The notes beneath the pieces are model-generated. The model saw only the letters and a list, made by a program, of their open reading frames with translations, was not told the DNA's origin and searched no databases. A stretch of 30,753 nucleotides of DNA, from contig JABRWC010000024.1 in the NCBI GenBank assembly GCA_039961675.1, positions 1 through 30,753 of the forward strand, read 5' to 3'. Below, one piece after another: positions 1-8,880 of the stretch (the first letter of the stretch is position 1; each line of letters starts with the position of its first letter). Origin of the DNA: JABRWC01 sp039961675. Its GTDB lineage: Bacteria > Planctomycetota > Phycisphaerae > UBA1845 > Fen-1342. A program made the position numbers and the translations under genes.

Positions 1-1820
1 GCCACCAGGTGCCGGAAATCCTGCACGGCCGGCGGATCGTGATCCTGGACCTGGCAATGATGGTCGCCGGCACCAAGTACCGCGGGCAGTTCGAGGAGCG
101 CATCAAGGCGGTGATGAACGAGGTCCGGCGGGCCAAGAACGTGATCCTGTTCATCGACGAACTGCACACGCTGGTCGGCGCGGGCGGGGCGGAGGGCGCG
201 ATCGACGCCAGCAACGTCCTCAAGCCGGCCCTCGCCCGCGGCGAGATCCAGTGCATCGGCGCGACGACGTTCGACGAGTTCCGCAAGTACATCGAGAAGG
301 ACGCGGCGTTGGCGCGGCGCTTCCAGCCGATCCACGTGGACGAGCCGACGACCGAGCACACGACCGAGATTCTCAAGGGCCTGCGCGACCGCTACGAGGC
401 GCACCACCGCGTGCAGATCACCGACCAGGCCATCCGCGACGCGGTCGAGCTGAGCCACCGCTACATCACCGGGCGCGTCCTGCCGGACAAGGCCATCGAC
501 GTGATCGACGAGGCCGGGGCGCGCATCCGCATCAAGAGCATGACCATGCCGCCGGACCTGGCGCAGATCGAACGCGAGATCGAGCGGCTGATGGCGGAGA
601 AGGACGAGGCGGTCAAGAACGCGGACTACGAGCGGGCGGCGGAGCTGCGCGACAAGTGCGAGACGCTGCGCATGAAGAAGGAGGAGATGCAGAAGGACTG
701 GAAGGACCGCTCGAAGGAAGTCGACGGCATCGTGGACGAGAACATCGTGGCCGAGGTCGTCAGCATGATGACCGGCATCCCGCTGACGCGGCTGGAGAAG
801 GACGAGGCCGAGCGTCTGCTTCAGCTTGAAGGCGAGCTGCACAAGCGCGTCATCAGCCAGAACGAGGCGATCAGCGCGGTCTCGCGCAGCGTGCGCCGCT
901 CGCGCAGCGGACTGAAGGACCCGAACCGCCCGATGGGCTCGTTCCTGTTCCTCGGGCCGTCGGGCGTGGGCAAGACGCTGCTGGCCAAGAGCCTGGCGGA
1001 GTTCCTCTTCGGCGACGAAGAGGCGCTCATCACGATCGACATGTCCGAGTACATGGAGAAGCACAACGTCAGTCGGCTGATCGGCGCGCCCCCGGGCTAT
1101 GTCGGCTACGAGGAGGGCGGGCAGCTCACCGAGCGCGTGCGGCGGCGGCCGTACTGCGTGGTGCTGCTGGACGAGATCGAGAAGGCGCACCCGGACGTGT
1201 TCAACATGTTGCTCCAGATCATGGAGGAAGGCCGGCTGACCGACTCGTTCGGGCGGCACGTGGACTTCAAGAACGCGATCCTGATCATGACCAGCAACAT
1301 CGGCGCCGACCGCATCATGAGCCAGGACCCGTTCGGCTTCATGAAGCGCGACGAGAACATCAACTACGAGAAGATGAAGACCATGCTGATGGGCGAGCTG
1401 GAGCGCAACTTCCGGCCCGAGTTCATCAACCGCCTGGACGAGGTGGTGGTCTTCCACAAGCTCGCCCACAAGGACCTGATCCACGTGCTCGAGCTGGAGC
1501 TCAAGAAGGTCAGCACGCGGCTCAAGGAGCACGGCCTGACCCTGGACCTGAGCGACGAGGCCCGCGAATTGTTGATCGAGAAGGGCACCGACGAGAAGTT
1601 CGGCGCCCGCCCGCTTCGCCGCACGATCAGCAGCATGATCGAGGATCCGCTCAGCGAGGATCTGCTGCGCAACAAGTTCGCCGGCAAGAGCGTGATCCGC
1701 ATCGAGGTCGAGACGGACGAGAAGGACCCGGAGGTCAAGAAACTGCGCTTCGAAGGCGCCGACTCTCCCCGCCCGAAGGAAACCACCGAACCGGCCGTCG
1801 CGGGCAGCGAGGCGACGTAG
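1..1820 (+). CDS. clpC: ATP-dependent Clp protease ATP-binding subunit ClpC, 5' truncated
   Basis: This is a AAA+ unfoldase that threads substrates into the ClpP protease in the cytoplasm. The reading frame is already open at base 1 (codons begin at position 3), so the GTG at 9 is internal. The N-terminal repeat domain and the first Walker A motif lie outside the window. Visible in order are the D1 sensor region, with AGTKYRGQFEER and the D1 Walker B segment ILFIDELHTLVGAG; a UVR-type coiled segment at about residues 198-220 (NADYERAAELRDKCE); the D2 Walker A motif GPSGVGKT; the D2 Walker B motif VVLLDEIEKAHPDV; and the Clp D2-small domain ending in GARPLRRTI. The UVR segment in place of the long ClpB middle domain identifies ClpC rather than ClpB. 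The C-terminus carries a short acidic/proline-rich extension. It converges on the DUF4272 gene 66 bases downstream. Family assignment is very secure. Confidence 0.95.
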   Translation, partial: HQVPEILHGRRIVILDLAMMVAGTKYRGQFEERIKAVMNEVRRAKNVILFIDELHTLVGAGGAEGAIDASNVLKPALARGEIQCIGATTFDEFRKYIEKDAALARRFQPIHVDEPTTEHTTEILKGLRDRYEAHHRVQITDQAIRDAVELSHRYITGRVLPDKAIDVIDEAGARIRIKSMTMPPDLAQIEREIERLMAEKDEAVKNADYERAAELRDKCETLRMKKEEMQKDWKDRSKEVDGIVDENIVAEVVSMMTGIPLTRLEKDEAERLLQLEGELHKRVISQNEAISAVSRSVRRSRSGLKDPNRPMGSFLFLGPSGVGKTLLAKSLAEFLFGDEEALITIDMSEYMEKHNVSRLIGAPPGYVGYEEGGQLTERVRRRPYCVVLLDEIEKAHPDVFNMLLQIMEEGRLTDSFGRHVDFKNAILIMTSNIGADRIMSQDPFGFMKRDENINYEKMKTMLMGELERNFRPEFINRLDEVVVFHKLAHKDLIHVLELELKKVSTRLKEHGLTLDLSDEARELLIEKGTDEKFGARPLRRTISSMIEDPLSEDLLRNKFAGKSVIRIEVETDEKDPEVKKLRFEGADSPRPKETTEPAVAGSEAT

Positions 1821-1886
1821 CGCCCGTTGTGAATCAGTCCTGCGGAGCGCACCTCTCGCACGCCGTGCTCACGAGCCGCGGGCGAC

Positions 1887-2693
1887 TCACGTATTCGTGG
1901 GCGTCTTGTCCCACTGGTTGCCCGGCGCGTAGCCGCACAGCCAGTTCAGCGCAAAGTGGCGTTCCGCCGTAATCGATCGCACGTTCGACCACTCCGCCTC
2001 GGCCAGGTCGCGGTACGCCTTGCCGCAGATCGGGAAGTCATCTTCGATGCAGGCGGGAAACAGGCCTTCCGCAGCCGCTGTTTTGGCGGTCACGCGAATA
2101 ATGTCGTCGAAGCTGCCGATGCCGGCGGCTATCAACTCCGGGGTGGCGCGAAAACGCTCTCCCCGCTCAATGAGCTCGCGCGTGCGGCTGCGCCAGTGCC
2201 ACAGTTCGGCGACGTCGCGCGCCGCGTCGATCTCGGCGGCGGAACGCATCGCAGCGGACTGCACGAGCGCCGGCAAGTCGTCGAAAGGAACCTGCTTCAG
2301 GATATCCGGCTCCGCCGCTGCGTCGTACGCGGGCAGGTTCGGCAGCATGCCCAGCGCCCACATCAGGACCTGCGCGCTCTCCAGCCGCCACGAAGCGTCA
2401 ATGCGCTGCTGATTCGTCATCGTGAGCCACGTACTTCGCAGAATCGCCTTCTCCTTCGGGGAGGCGTGCCGCCACAAGCCGATATTCCGGAGGCGCTCCA
2501 CGAGCGCGTCGCGACGGTTGTCCTCGTTGCGCCGCAATTTTTCGACTTCCGCCGGACCCCACTTTTTCAACATGGATTCCAGCACGTCGGGCGGCGGCGA
2601 TTTTACAGACCGGCCGATGACGTACGTCAGCACGAGCAGCCGGTTTGCGACCTCTGGAAGGGTCGGACGCGAATGGCGTCTCCACAGCCACAT
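1887..2693 (-). CDS. DUF4272 domain-containing protein
   Basis: This is a cytoplasmic protein of about 268 residues with no signal peptide or membrane segment. The middle carries the hallmark of the DUF4272 family: RRDALVERL followed by SWRLESAQVLMWALG and a Leu-Pro-rich segment. The family has no established biochemical function. The start is set by the sequence: the ATG at 2691-2693 has a GAGGTG ribosome site (2700-2705 on this strand) six bases upstream. A GTG at 2700-2702 would itself overlap that site. The gene lies 143 bases downstream of the fabG-like gene on the same strand, so the two may be co-transcribed, and it converges on clpC. The family call comes from recalled motif pattern, not a profile search. 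Confidence 0.8.
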   Translation of the reverse strand: MWLWRRHSRPTLPEVANRLLVLTYVIGRSVKSPPPDVLESMLKKWGPAEVEKLRRNEDNRRDALVERLRNIGLWRHASPKEKAILRSTWLTMTNQQRIDASWRLESAQVLMWALGMLPNLPAYDAAAEPDILKQVPFDDLPALVQSAAMRSAAEIDAARDVAELWHWRSRTRELIERGERFRATPELIAAGIGSFDDIIRVTAKTAAAEGLFPACIEDDFPICGKAYRDLAEAEWSNVRSITAERHFALNWLCGYAPGNQWDKTPTNT

Positions 2694-2836
2694 GATCGTC
2701 ACCTCGATGCGGCGTCACTTGCGTCGTTTTCGGTACACGGGAAGCGCCCGCGAGTCAGTCTCTGTTGAGGCTGGCAGTTGCGGGTCGCGAATCCCATCGC
2801 TTCGTCCTGGCTTCGCGGCGTCACGGCGTCATTTCT

Positions 2837-3583
2837 CTACATGTACATCCCGCCGTTGACGTTGAGCACTTCGCCCGTGACGTACGAGGCGGCGGGGCTG
2901 GCGAGGAATCGTACCGCCGCCGCCACTTCGTGCGGCTCGCCCAGTCGGCCGACGGGCGTCATGCCGCGCACCTGGTCAAGCACCTTCTCCGGAACGCCGG
3001 CGACCATGTCGGTGGAGATGAAGCCGGGCGCAACGACGTTGACGGTGACGCCTTTGCGAGCCACCTCGCGGGCGAGCGTCTTGGCCAGCGCGATCAGCCC
3101 GCCCTTAGCGGCGGCGTAGTTGCTCTGGCCGAAGTTTCCCATCTGTCCCACGATGGAGGCGATGAAAATGACGCGCCCCCAGCCGGCCTCGGTCATCGCC
3201 GGCAGGCAGGCGTGCGTGACCATCGCCGGGCCGGTCAGATTCACGTCCAGCACTTCGTGCCATAGCTCGTGCGTCATCTTCGCAAACGTGCGGTCGCGCG
3301 TGATGCCAGCGTTGTTCACGAGCACCTGCACCGGGCCGAGCTGCTTGAGAATCTGCTCGATCATGCTGTGGTTCTCGTCGTCGTTGGCGATGTTCGCCTT
3401 GAAGGCGCCGGCGCGCACGCCCTTCTCGCGGCACAGGGCGCACGCTTCGTCCGCCGCCTGCTCGTTGCCGGCATAGTTCACGGCCACGTCGGCCCCCTGC
3501 TCCGCCAGCGCCACCGCGATGGCGCGGCCGATCCCGCGGCTGCCGCCGGTGACCAGCGCGACTTTGCCCTTGAGCTCGTTCAT
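2837..3583 (-). CDS. fabG: SDR family 3-oxoacyl-ACP / acetoacetyl-CoA reductase
   Basis: This is a 248-residue short-chain dehydrogenase/reductase, expected to reduce 3-oxoacyl thioesters with NADPH in the cytoplasm. The Rossmann glycine motif is GGSRGIG at residues 13-19 and the NNAG motif is at 90-93. The full catalytic tetrad is visible as Asn115, Ser143, Tyr156 and Lys160 (YxxxK in NYAAAK), and the tail has the VNGG motif. The stretch NNAGITRD followed by a KMT-like segment is shared with both FabG and PhaB, so either fatty-acid synthesis or polyhydroxyalkanoate precursor formation is possible. No acp, fabD or phaC is nearby to decide. The ATG at 3581-3583 has GAGGAG seven bases upstream. 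The longer frame upstream of it is a non-coding extension. Confidence 0.88.
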   Translation of the reverse strand: MNELKGKVALVTGGSRGIGRAIAVALAEQGADVAVNYAGNEQAADEACALCREKGVRAGAFKANIANDDENHSMIEQILKQLGPVQVLVNNAGITRDRTFAKMTHELWHEVLDVNLTGPAMVTHACLPAMTEAGWGRVIFIASIVGQMGNFGQSNYAAAKGGLIALAKTLAREVARKGVTVNVVAPGFISTDMVAGVPEKVLDQVRGMTPVGRLGEPHEVAAAVRFLASPAASYVTGEVLNVNGGMYM

Positions 3584-3887
3584 GAGTCCACTCCTCGATG
3601 GGGGCGTGCGAACGCAAGCTGCCGTGACACGATGGACCGGATTGTACCGCCGGACGTGCCCAGTCCAACCGAACCCCGCGGTTCGGTGCTGACTCAAATT
3701 CGATCCGGTCCGGTAGCGCGAGCGAGGAGGCGGAGCGCCAGACGGACAATCCTCGCTTGCGCGTCGGGCTTTTGACGGCGCGCGATCGTCGGACCCGCTC
3801 CCCGGTTTCGACGCCGGCGTTGGCACGCGGAATGCTCGGTGCTCTGACGCGGGCGATCTTCGCGATGCCCGCACAGGAGACACGGGC
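3584..3887. other. Intergenic region between fabG-like and glnA-like genes
   Basis: This 304-base divergent spacer contains no convincing gene. It holds a small hairpin (CCGAAC at 3669-3674 pairing with GTTCGG at 3681-3686), the dispersed inverted-repeat element described separately at 3716-3770, and the AGGAGA ribosome site of the downstream synthetase at 3875-3880. Both flanking genes are transcribed outward, so both promoters should lie here. No clear -35/-10 pair could be picked by eye. Confidence 0.6.
3716..3770. repeat. Dispersed inverted-repeat element, copy A
   Basis: Left arm GCGCGAGCGAGG (3716-3727) pairs with right arm CCTCGCTTGCGC (3751-3762) at 11 of 12 positions, with a 23-base spacer. 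The 20 bases 3751-3770 match 19 of 20 bases of copy B at 9941-9960. Shared sequence and shared inverted geometry in two separate intergenic spacers point to a mobile or REP-like intergenic repeat rather than two chance hairpins. Sequences of this type are, from memory, frequent in planctomycete intergenic DNA. Confidence 0.6.
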
Positions 3888-5306
3888 GTGTTCGACTCCG
3901 CGGCGCAAGCGCTTAAGTTCATTCAGGAAAACGACATAGCGTCGATCGACCTCAGGATTGTGGGCCTGACCGGACAGTGGCTGCACGTCACCATTCCAGC
4001 GCGCCATTTCACCCACTCGCACTTTGAAGAGGGCGTCGGCTACGACGGGTCGTCCGGCTCGGGATTCACGCGCGTCGAGTCCGGCGACGTGGCGGCAATT
4101 CCGGAACCCGACACCGCGTTCCTGGATCCGTTCTGGGAGCGCCCGACGCTGAGCTTCATCTGTCGAACCGTCACAGCGGACAGCAAGCAACCGCTCCCAA
4201 CCGACCCGCGCCAGATTGCGCGGAACGCCGTCGCCCGGTTGCGGCAGTCCGGCATCGCCGACGAGGCGTGGATGGCACCGGAGTTCGAGTTCCACGTCTT
4301 CGACCGCGTGGAAGTCGTCAGCGAGCCGTACGAAAGCCGTGTGCGGATCGTCTCCGGCGAGGTGCACAACGACGGCACGAATCCCGTCATTTCCACCAAG
4401 CAGGGCTACCTGCGCCCCCCTCCGGCGGACCAGCTTCACGACCTGCGAAATGAGATCGCGCTGACCCTGGAGTCGCTCGGGGTTCCGGTGCGCTACCACC
4501 ATCACGAGGTCGGCGCGCCCGGTCAATGCGAGATCGAGGTCGCGATGGACACGCTGCTGCGCGCCGCCGACCGCGCCATGCTGGTCAAGTACGTGGTGAA
4601 GAACGTCGCCCGGCGGCGCGGCAAGCTGGCCACGTTCATGCCCAAGCCGGTGTTCGGCGAAGCGGGCAACGGCATGCACGTTCACCAGCGCCTGACACGC
4701 GACGGCAAGCCGCTGTTTTTCGATCCGCGGCCGGATCGCTACGCGAATCTGAGCGACGCGGCGCTGCAATACGTGGGCGGGCTGTTGCGCCACGGACGGG
4801 CACTGGCCGGAATCACGAACCCTGCGACGAACTCCTACAAGCGCCTGGTCGAGGGCTACGAGGCGCCGGTCAATCTGTTCTTCTCGCTGGGAAACCGCTC
4901 CGCCGCAGTCCGTGTGCCGCGCTACACCGTGCAGCCGGACGAAAAGCGCATCGAGTACCGCCCGCCGGACTTCACGGGAAACGTGTACCTGACGTTGGCC
5001 GCGATGCTGATGGCCGGCATGGACGGCATCCAGTCGCGGATCGACACGGCGCGCGAGGGATTCGGTCCGCACGACGTGGACATCGCCGGGCAGAGCGCCG
5101 AGTTCCGCTCGCGGATCACCGCGCTGCCGCATTCCCTGAGCGATGCGCTCGACGCGCTCCTGGCCGACCACGCGTTCCTGACCGCCGGCGACGTGTTCCC
5201 CGACGGCTTCGTCCAGGCCTGGGTGGACGCGAAGCGGCGCAACGATTCGCAGGCGGTGCGCCTGCGGCCGCATCCACACGAGTTCGCGCTGTACCTCGAC
5301 GCGTAA
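3888..5306 (+). CDS. glnA: Type I glutamine synthetase, divergent subfamily
   Basis: This 472-residue cytoplasmic enzyme is expected to join ammonia to glutamate using ATP. It starts at GTG 3888 with AGGAGA seven bases upstream. Visible family landmarks are the DGSS loop (Asp53, equivalent to the active-site Asp50 of enterobacterial enzymes), PEFEFHVF, HHHEVGAPGQCEIE, GNGMHVHQ, NPATNSYKRLVEGYEAP (Glu325, the flap glutamate) and GNRSA with Arg337. The Glu and Arg of KRIEYR are also kept. Length is normal for GSI. The usual S/A-R-N-R-S segment reads SLGNRS, and the C-terminal region that carries the adenylylated tyrosine in GSI-beta enzymes (DKNLYDLP-like) reads GPHDVDIAG without tyrosine. Control by GlnE-type adenylylation is therefore unlikely. 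Because the subfamily diverges from canonical GlnA, a related ligase substrate cannot be excluded. No other nitrogen genes are adjacent. Confidence 0.87.
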   Translation: MFDSAAQALKFIQENDIASIDLRIVGLTGQWLHVTIPARHFTHSHFEEGVGYDGSSGSGFTRVESGDVAAIPEPDTAFLDPFWERPTLSFICRTVTADSKQPLPTDPRQIARNAVARLRQSGIADEAWMAPEFEFHVFDRVEVVSEPYESRVRIVSGEVHNDGTNPVISTKQGYLRPPPADQLHDLRNEIALTLESLGVPVRYHHHEVGAPGQCEIEVAMDTLLRAADRAMLVKYVVKNVARRRGKLATFMPKPVFGEAGNGMHVHQRLTRDGKPLFFDPRPDRYANLSDAALQYVGGLLRHGRALAGITNPATNSYKRLVEGYEAPVNLFFSLGNRSAAVRVPRYTVQPDEKRIEYRPPDFTGNVYLTLAAMLMAGMDGIQSRIDTAREGFGPHDVDIAGQSAEFRSRITALPHSLSDALDALLADHAFLTAGDVFPDGFVQAWVDAKRRNDSQAVRLRPHPHEFALYLDA

Positions 5307-5345
5307 CGCAGTCGGCCCGCGCGGTGCCGGAACGCGAAGCCCGAC

Positions 5346-6668
5346 TCAGACAGCGATGCTCTGGAGCAGCGCCGAAAGGTCCGCCAGGTCGACGTCGCCA
5401 TCCCCGTCCATATCGCCGTCGGCGGCCGTCGCGCCGGACGAAACGCCGAACGATGCCAGCAGCGTTGCCAGGTCGGCGTAGTCGACGATGCCGTCGTCGT
5501 TGAGGTCGGCGCGCGCGTCCTGGACCAGCAGCTCCGCGTCGAGCTGGAGCAGGCGCTGACCCACCGAATCCGTGACGCGCACGGCGAGTCGGTCGAGTCC
5601 GGCGACCGTACCCACCGTGACGTCGGCTTCGTACGCGCCGTCGCCCAGCTCAACGACCGGACCGATCGTGGATGAGCCGGCGCTGCCCTCCGGCGCGTGA
5701 ATGACTTCCACAAGCTGAACGTCCGCCGGCGGATTCCCCTGCCAATCACGCAGTTGGAACGCGATCTTCGACGTCGAAGCGCCGTCGTTGAACAGTCGAC
5801 TCGGGCTGATCTCCAGCGTGGATTCGATGGCGTCCGTGATCCCCACCAGCCCGGCACGCCAGAGGTCGAACTGCTCGCGAATCTGGATCACCGGATCAAC
5901 GTCGTCCGGGCGCGACCCGGCGACGTTCAGCCGCAGGTAATAGGCGCTTTGCGCGCAGCCGTTCGCGCGCCCGCAGTTCCCCAGCGGATCGCCGCGCCGG
6001 GCTGTGATGACGAAGCCCACGTGCGCGCTTTTGAAATCCGGCAGCAGGTGATTCGGATCGCAGGAATCCGGCGCCGCCGCGTCGCACGAGCAGCGCCCGT
6101 CGCCGCCGACGGCGCGCGCCGCCTCCATCGCCGCCATCAGCTTCTCCGGGATTCCGCCGGGCGTGTTCAGGATCGCGGCCTCCGCTTCCTCAATCACCCA
6201 CGGACCGGTGATGACGTTGCCCTGGATCGCGTAGCTCATCGTGCCGAATGATCCTACGATCCCGTCGGCGAACGCTCCGTCTTCGCTTCCCGTGAACGTG
6301 ACCGCCCGCCCGAGCGTATCGACGATGCCGTACTGCCGCGTCTGGTGGCCGGCATCCTGATCCTCCAGGAGCATGAGGATGTTGTTGGGGTCGTTTCGCA
6401 CGGCCAGCTCGGCCCAGATCCGCTTGCGGTTGGCGGCGTCGTTGTCGATGTACGATTGCGCCGCGGCCGCGCCTTCCATCGGTCGGACGACCGGCAGGTA
6501 GCGCACCAGGTCGATGCCGATCAGGCAGGTGGCCGAGCCGATGGCGACTTCTTTCGTGCGGCTGTCGGTGATGATGATCGACCAGGTGGCCGACGCCCCG
6601 GCGGGCGCCAACGCCACAATGGCCAGTAGAGTCAGACGGATGGCGTGCGGACGACTGGGCGCGCGCAT
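5346..6668 (-). CDS. Exported DUF1028 protein with C-terminal dockerin/EF-hand repeats
   Basis: This 440-residue protein has an N-terminal signal peptide (basic start, then LTLLAIVALAPAGASA; likely cut near residues 27-28). Immediately after it is the DUF1028 signature TWSIIITDSRTKEVAIGSAT, followed by the family's glycine-rich core (SFGTMSYAIQGN). The middle has a cysteine-rich insertion (CSCDAAAPDSCD and NCGRANGC). The last 55 residues hold two calcium-binding dockerin-like loops, DLNDDGIVDYADL and DMDGDGDVDLADL, as found at the ends of many exported planctomycete proteins. DUF1028 belongs to the Ntn-hydrolase-like fold, but no activity is assigned. The ATG at 6666-6668 has AAGGAG six bases upstream. 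A perfect TATAAT hexamer lies about 106 bases upstream of the start (6774-6779). It converges on the synthetase gene with a 39-base gap. Confidence 0.85.
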   Translation of the reverse strand: MRAPSRPHAIRLTLLAIVALAPAGASATWSIIITDSRTKEVAIGSATCLIGIDLVRYLPVVRPMEGAAAAQSYIDNDAANRKRIWAELAVRNDPNNILMLLEDQDAGHQTRQYGIVDTLGRAVTFTGSEDGAFADGIVGSFGTMSYAIQGNVITGPWVIEEAEAAILNTPGGIPEKLMAAMEAARAVGGDGRCSCDAAAPDSCDPNHLLPDFKSAHVGFVITARRGDPLGNCGRANGCAQSAYYLRLNVAGSRPDDVDPVIQIREQFDLWRAGLVGITDAIESTLEISPSRLFNDGASTSKIAFQLRDWQGNPPADVQLVEVIHAPEGSAGSSTIGPVVELGDGAYEADVTVGTVAGLDRLAVRVTDSVGQRLLQLDAELLVQDARADLNDDGIVDYADLATLLASFGVSSGATAADGDMDGDGDVDLADLSALLQSIAV

Positions 6669-7005
6669 CGGCAACTCCTTGGCGCAAAGCTGCGCCGGTT
6701 TCCCTCGCTTGGGAAAACGTGTGAAACCCGCCTGCACAGGGTGGCGGACGTGTAACTCCTCTCGCCTCGGTCTATTATAGCGATCGCGACCGGCCCGCCA
6801 GCGCGGAGATGCGGGCGTGGGATTCCCGGCGTTGCGGCGTTTCTGTGGAAGCGGCCCGGGCGCAGGCATTCGAAACGGACCTGAGATCCATAACGGCGTT
6901 CTGGCGCATGGGTTTATAGGATACGCGGCGGGTCGGCCCGCGCTCCGCGACGGCGTTCGTGTATCGAGCGGCCACGCGGACCGGGAAACCCGTGGAGGCA
7001 TGCCA
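6669..7005. other. Divergent intergenic region between DUF1028 gene and sppA
   Basis: This 337-base spacer should contain the promoters for both outward genes. A perfect minus-strand TATAAT is present at 6774-6779, and a weaker plus-strand TATAGGAT lies near 6914. The GGAGG at 6994-6998 sets the sppA start. The plus-strand open frame that reaches back to 6817 is an upstream extension with no ribosome site or signal-like residues. Nothing else recognisable was seen. Confidence 0.5.
6774..6779 (-). promoter_or_regulatory. Candidate -10 box for the DUF1028 gene
   Basis: The minus strand reads CTATAATAG here, a perfect TATAAT hexamer in GC-rich surroundings, about 106 bases upstream of the ATG at 6668. 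The expected -35 position (about 6797-6802) reads GCTGGC on this strand and does not resemble TTGACA. This is therefore a one-box prediction. Confidence 0.4.
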
Positions 7006-8850
7006 ATGGCGGACACACGATTGCGATTCGGAGCGATCTGGATGCTGGTGCTGGCTGGCGCCTTGTTCACGCCGGCGAGCGCGCAAGCCGAGAAGCAGGT
7101 TCTCCGGTTGCTGTTCAACGGGCCGATTGCCGAAGCCCCCGTACCGGACGCGGAGCTCATGGTGCTCCTGGGCGGCGAGAAGCCGATGACCACGCTCGGG
7201 CTGATCCGCAAGCTCGAGAAGGCCGCGGACGACGCCGACGTCGCCGGCATCGCGATGATCATCGAGCAGCCCAGCCTGAACTTGGCGCAGGTCGAGGAGA
7301 TCACACGCGCCCTGAAGGCCTTCCGCGCCAAAGGCAAGCTCGTGCACGCCTACATCGACTACGCCACGAACCTGTCGTACGCACTGGCCGCCGCGGCGGA
7401 TCACATCACCATCGCGGAGAACAGCCAGCTTGACATTGTCGGGCTGTCGGCGGAGCTGAGCTTCTACAAGAACATGCTCGACAAGATCGGCGTGCAGGCC
7501 GACATGCTGCGTTGCGGCGCGTACAAGGCCGCGGCCGAGCCGTTCATCCGCTCGGAGCCCAGCCCCGAGTTCGCCGAGAACATTAACTGGCTCCTGGACG
7601 GACTGTACGCGCGCTGGCTCGGACTGATCGCCGAGGGCCGCAAGCTCGACGTGAAGGCGGTCGAGAAGGCCGTCGATGAAGGGCCGCTCTCGGCCGAGGA
7701 GGCGCTCAAGGCCAAGCTGGTCGACGTCGTCGGTTCCTACGACGACTACAAGACGCGCCTTCACAAGGAGTTCGGCGCCGACGTCGAATTCGTCAAGCGC
7801 TACGACGAGAAGAAGCTCGAAATGGAGATCGATCCGAGCAACCCGTTCTCCTTTTTCATGGAAATGAACCGCGTGATGGAGGAGCTTTTCGGCGGCGCAA
7901 AGGAAACCGACAAGCCCGGCATCGGCGTCGTCTACGTCGACGGCGGCATCATGGTCGGCCCCAGCCAGAATGACCCGTTCTCCGGCAGCACCGCCGGCAG
8001 CACGTCCGTCCGCGCCGCGCTGGAACAAGCGCGCCAGGACGAGAACGTGAAGGCGGTCGTCCTGCGCGTCTCGTCGCCGGGCGGTTCAGCGATCGCCAGC
8101 GACATCATCTGGAAGGCCGCCACGCAGCTCGCCAAGGAGAAGCCGCTCGTCGTCAGCATGGGCGGCGTCGCCGGCAGCGGCGGCTACTACGTCTCGATCC
8201 CCGGCGAGACGATCTTCGCCGACGAGTCCACGATCACGGCGTCCATCGGCGTGGTCGGTGGAAAGCTGATCTGGAACGAGCTGTGGGAGAACAAGATCGG
8301 CATCACCACCACCGAGTTCCATCGCGGCAAGCACGCCGGGCTGATGAGCTTCAACCGCCCGTGGACCGAAGAGGAGCGCGCCTGGGTCACGAAGTGGATG
8401 AACGAGGTCTACACGCAGTTCAAGGCCCGCATCCAGACCTCGCGCGGCGACCGCATCAAGGGCGACCTCGAGTCTATGGCCGGCGGCCGCGTCTTCACCG
8501 GAAAGCAGGCCCTCGAACGCGGGCTGGTGGACAAGATCGGCGGACTGGCGGACGCGCTGGCGTACGCCGCGGACAAGGCCGGACTCGACAAGCCGCAGGT
8601 GTTCGTCTTCCCGCGCGAGAAGGGCCTGGCCGAGGTCTTCGCGCAGCTCATGGGCGAAGAGACCGAGGACGATTGGGAGCTGCACTCGACGCCGCTGGGT
8701 CGCGACCCGCTGCTGCGCCTGGCCGCGCCATTGCTGAGCGAGGCGGCGCCGCACCAGCTCCGCACGCTGCTCAGCGCCTTGCAGAACCTGGCGCTGTTGA
8801 ACCGCGAGCGCGTCGGCTGCTTCATGCCGTACGGACTGAATATTCGGTAG
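7006..8850 (+). CDS. sppA: Signal peptide peptidase SppA, long (two-domain) S49 family
   Basis: This 614-residue exported or membrane-attached serine protease of family S49 degrades cleaved signal peptides in the cell envelope. It begins with a signal or anchor segment (RFGAIWMLVLAGALFTPASAQA). The N-terminal half carries the general-base lysine in GAYKAAAEPF (Lys174) and the C-terminal half carries the nucleophile in GSGGYY (Ser391). These correspond to Lys209 and Ser409 of the E. coli enzyme, so the catalytic pair split over two repeated domains is intact. GIGVVYVDGGI marks the start of the second domain. The start is ATG 7006 because GGAGG at 6994-6998 is seven bases upstream; ATG 7000 would be only one base away. 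The C-terminus (PHQLRTLLSALQNLALLNRERVG) has the shape of the long-form tail. It is transcribed away from the DUF1028 gene. Confidence 0.93.
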   Translation: MADTRLRFGAIWMLVLAGALFTPASAQAEKQVLRLLFNGPIAEAPVPDAELMVLLGGEKPMTTLGLIRKLEKAADDADVAGIAMIIEQPSLNLAQVEEITRALKAFRAKGKLVHAYIDYATNLSYALAAAADHITIAENSQLDIVGLSAELSFYKNMLDKIGVQADMLRCGAYKAAAEPFIRSEPSPEFAENINWLLDGLYARWLGLIAEGRKLDVKAVEKAVDEGPLSAEEALKAKLVDVVGSYDDYKTRLHKEFGADVEFVKRYDEKKLEMEIDPSNPFSFFMEMNRVMEELFGGAKETDKPGIGVVYVDGGIMVGPSQNDPFSGSTAGSTSVRAALEQARQDENVKAVVLRVSSPGGSAIASDIIWKAATQLAKEKPLVVSMGGVAGSGGYYVSIPGETIFADESTITASIGVVGGKLIWNELWENKIGITTTEFHRGKHAGLMSFNRPWTEEERAWVTKWMNEVYTQFKARIQTSRGDRIKGDLESMAGGRVFTGKQALERGLVDKIGGLADALAYAADKAGLDKPQVFVFPREKGLAEVFAQLMGEETEDDWELHSTPLGRDPLLRLAAPLLSEAAPHQLRTLLSALQNLALLNRERVGCFMPYGLNIR

Positions 8851-8880
8851 GAACGCGGCAGCCGAGCCGTCTGTCTTGCA

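Noticed and set aside
3105..5279. 724-residue minus-strand open frame
   Set aside because: It covers the glutamine synthetase in antisense and part of the FabG gene in a shifted frame. The predicted protein is low-complexity and unlike any family.
6817..7005. N-terminal extension of SppA
   Set aside because: The residues upstream of ATG 7006 do not resemble a signal peptide, and the GGAGG at 6994-6998 clearly serves ATG 7006.
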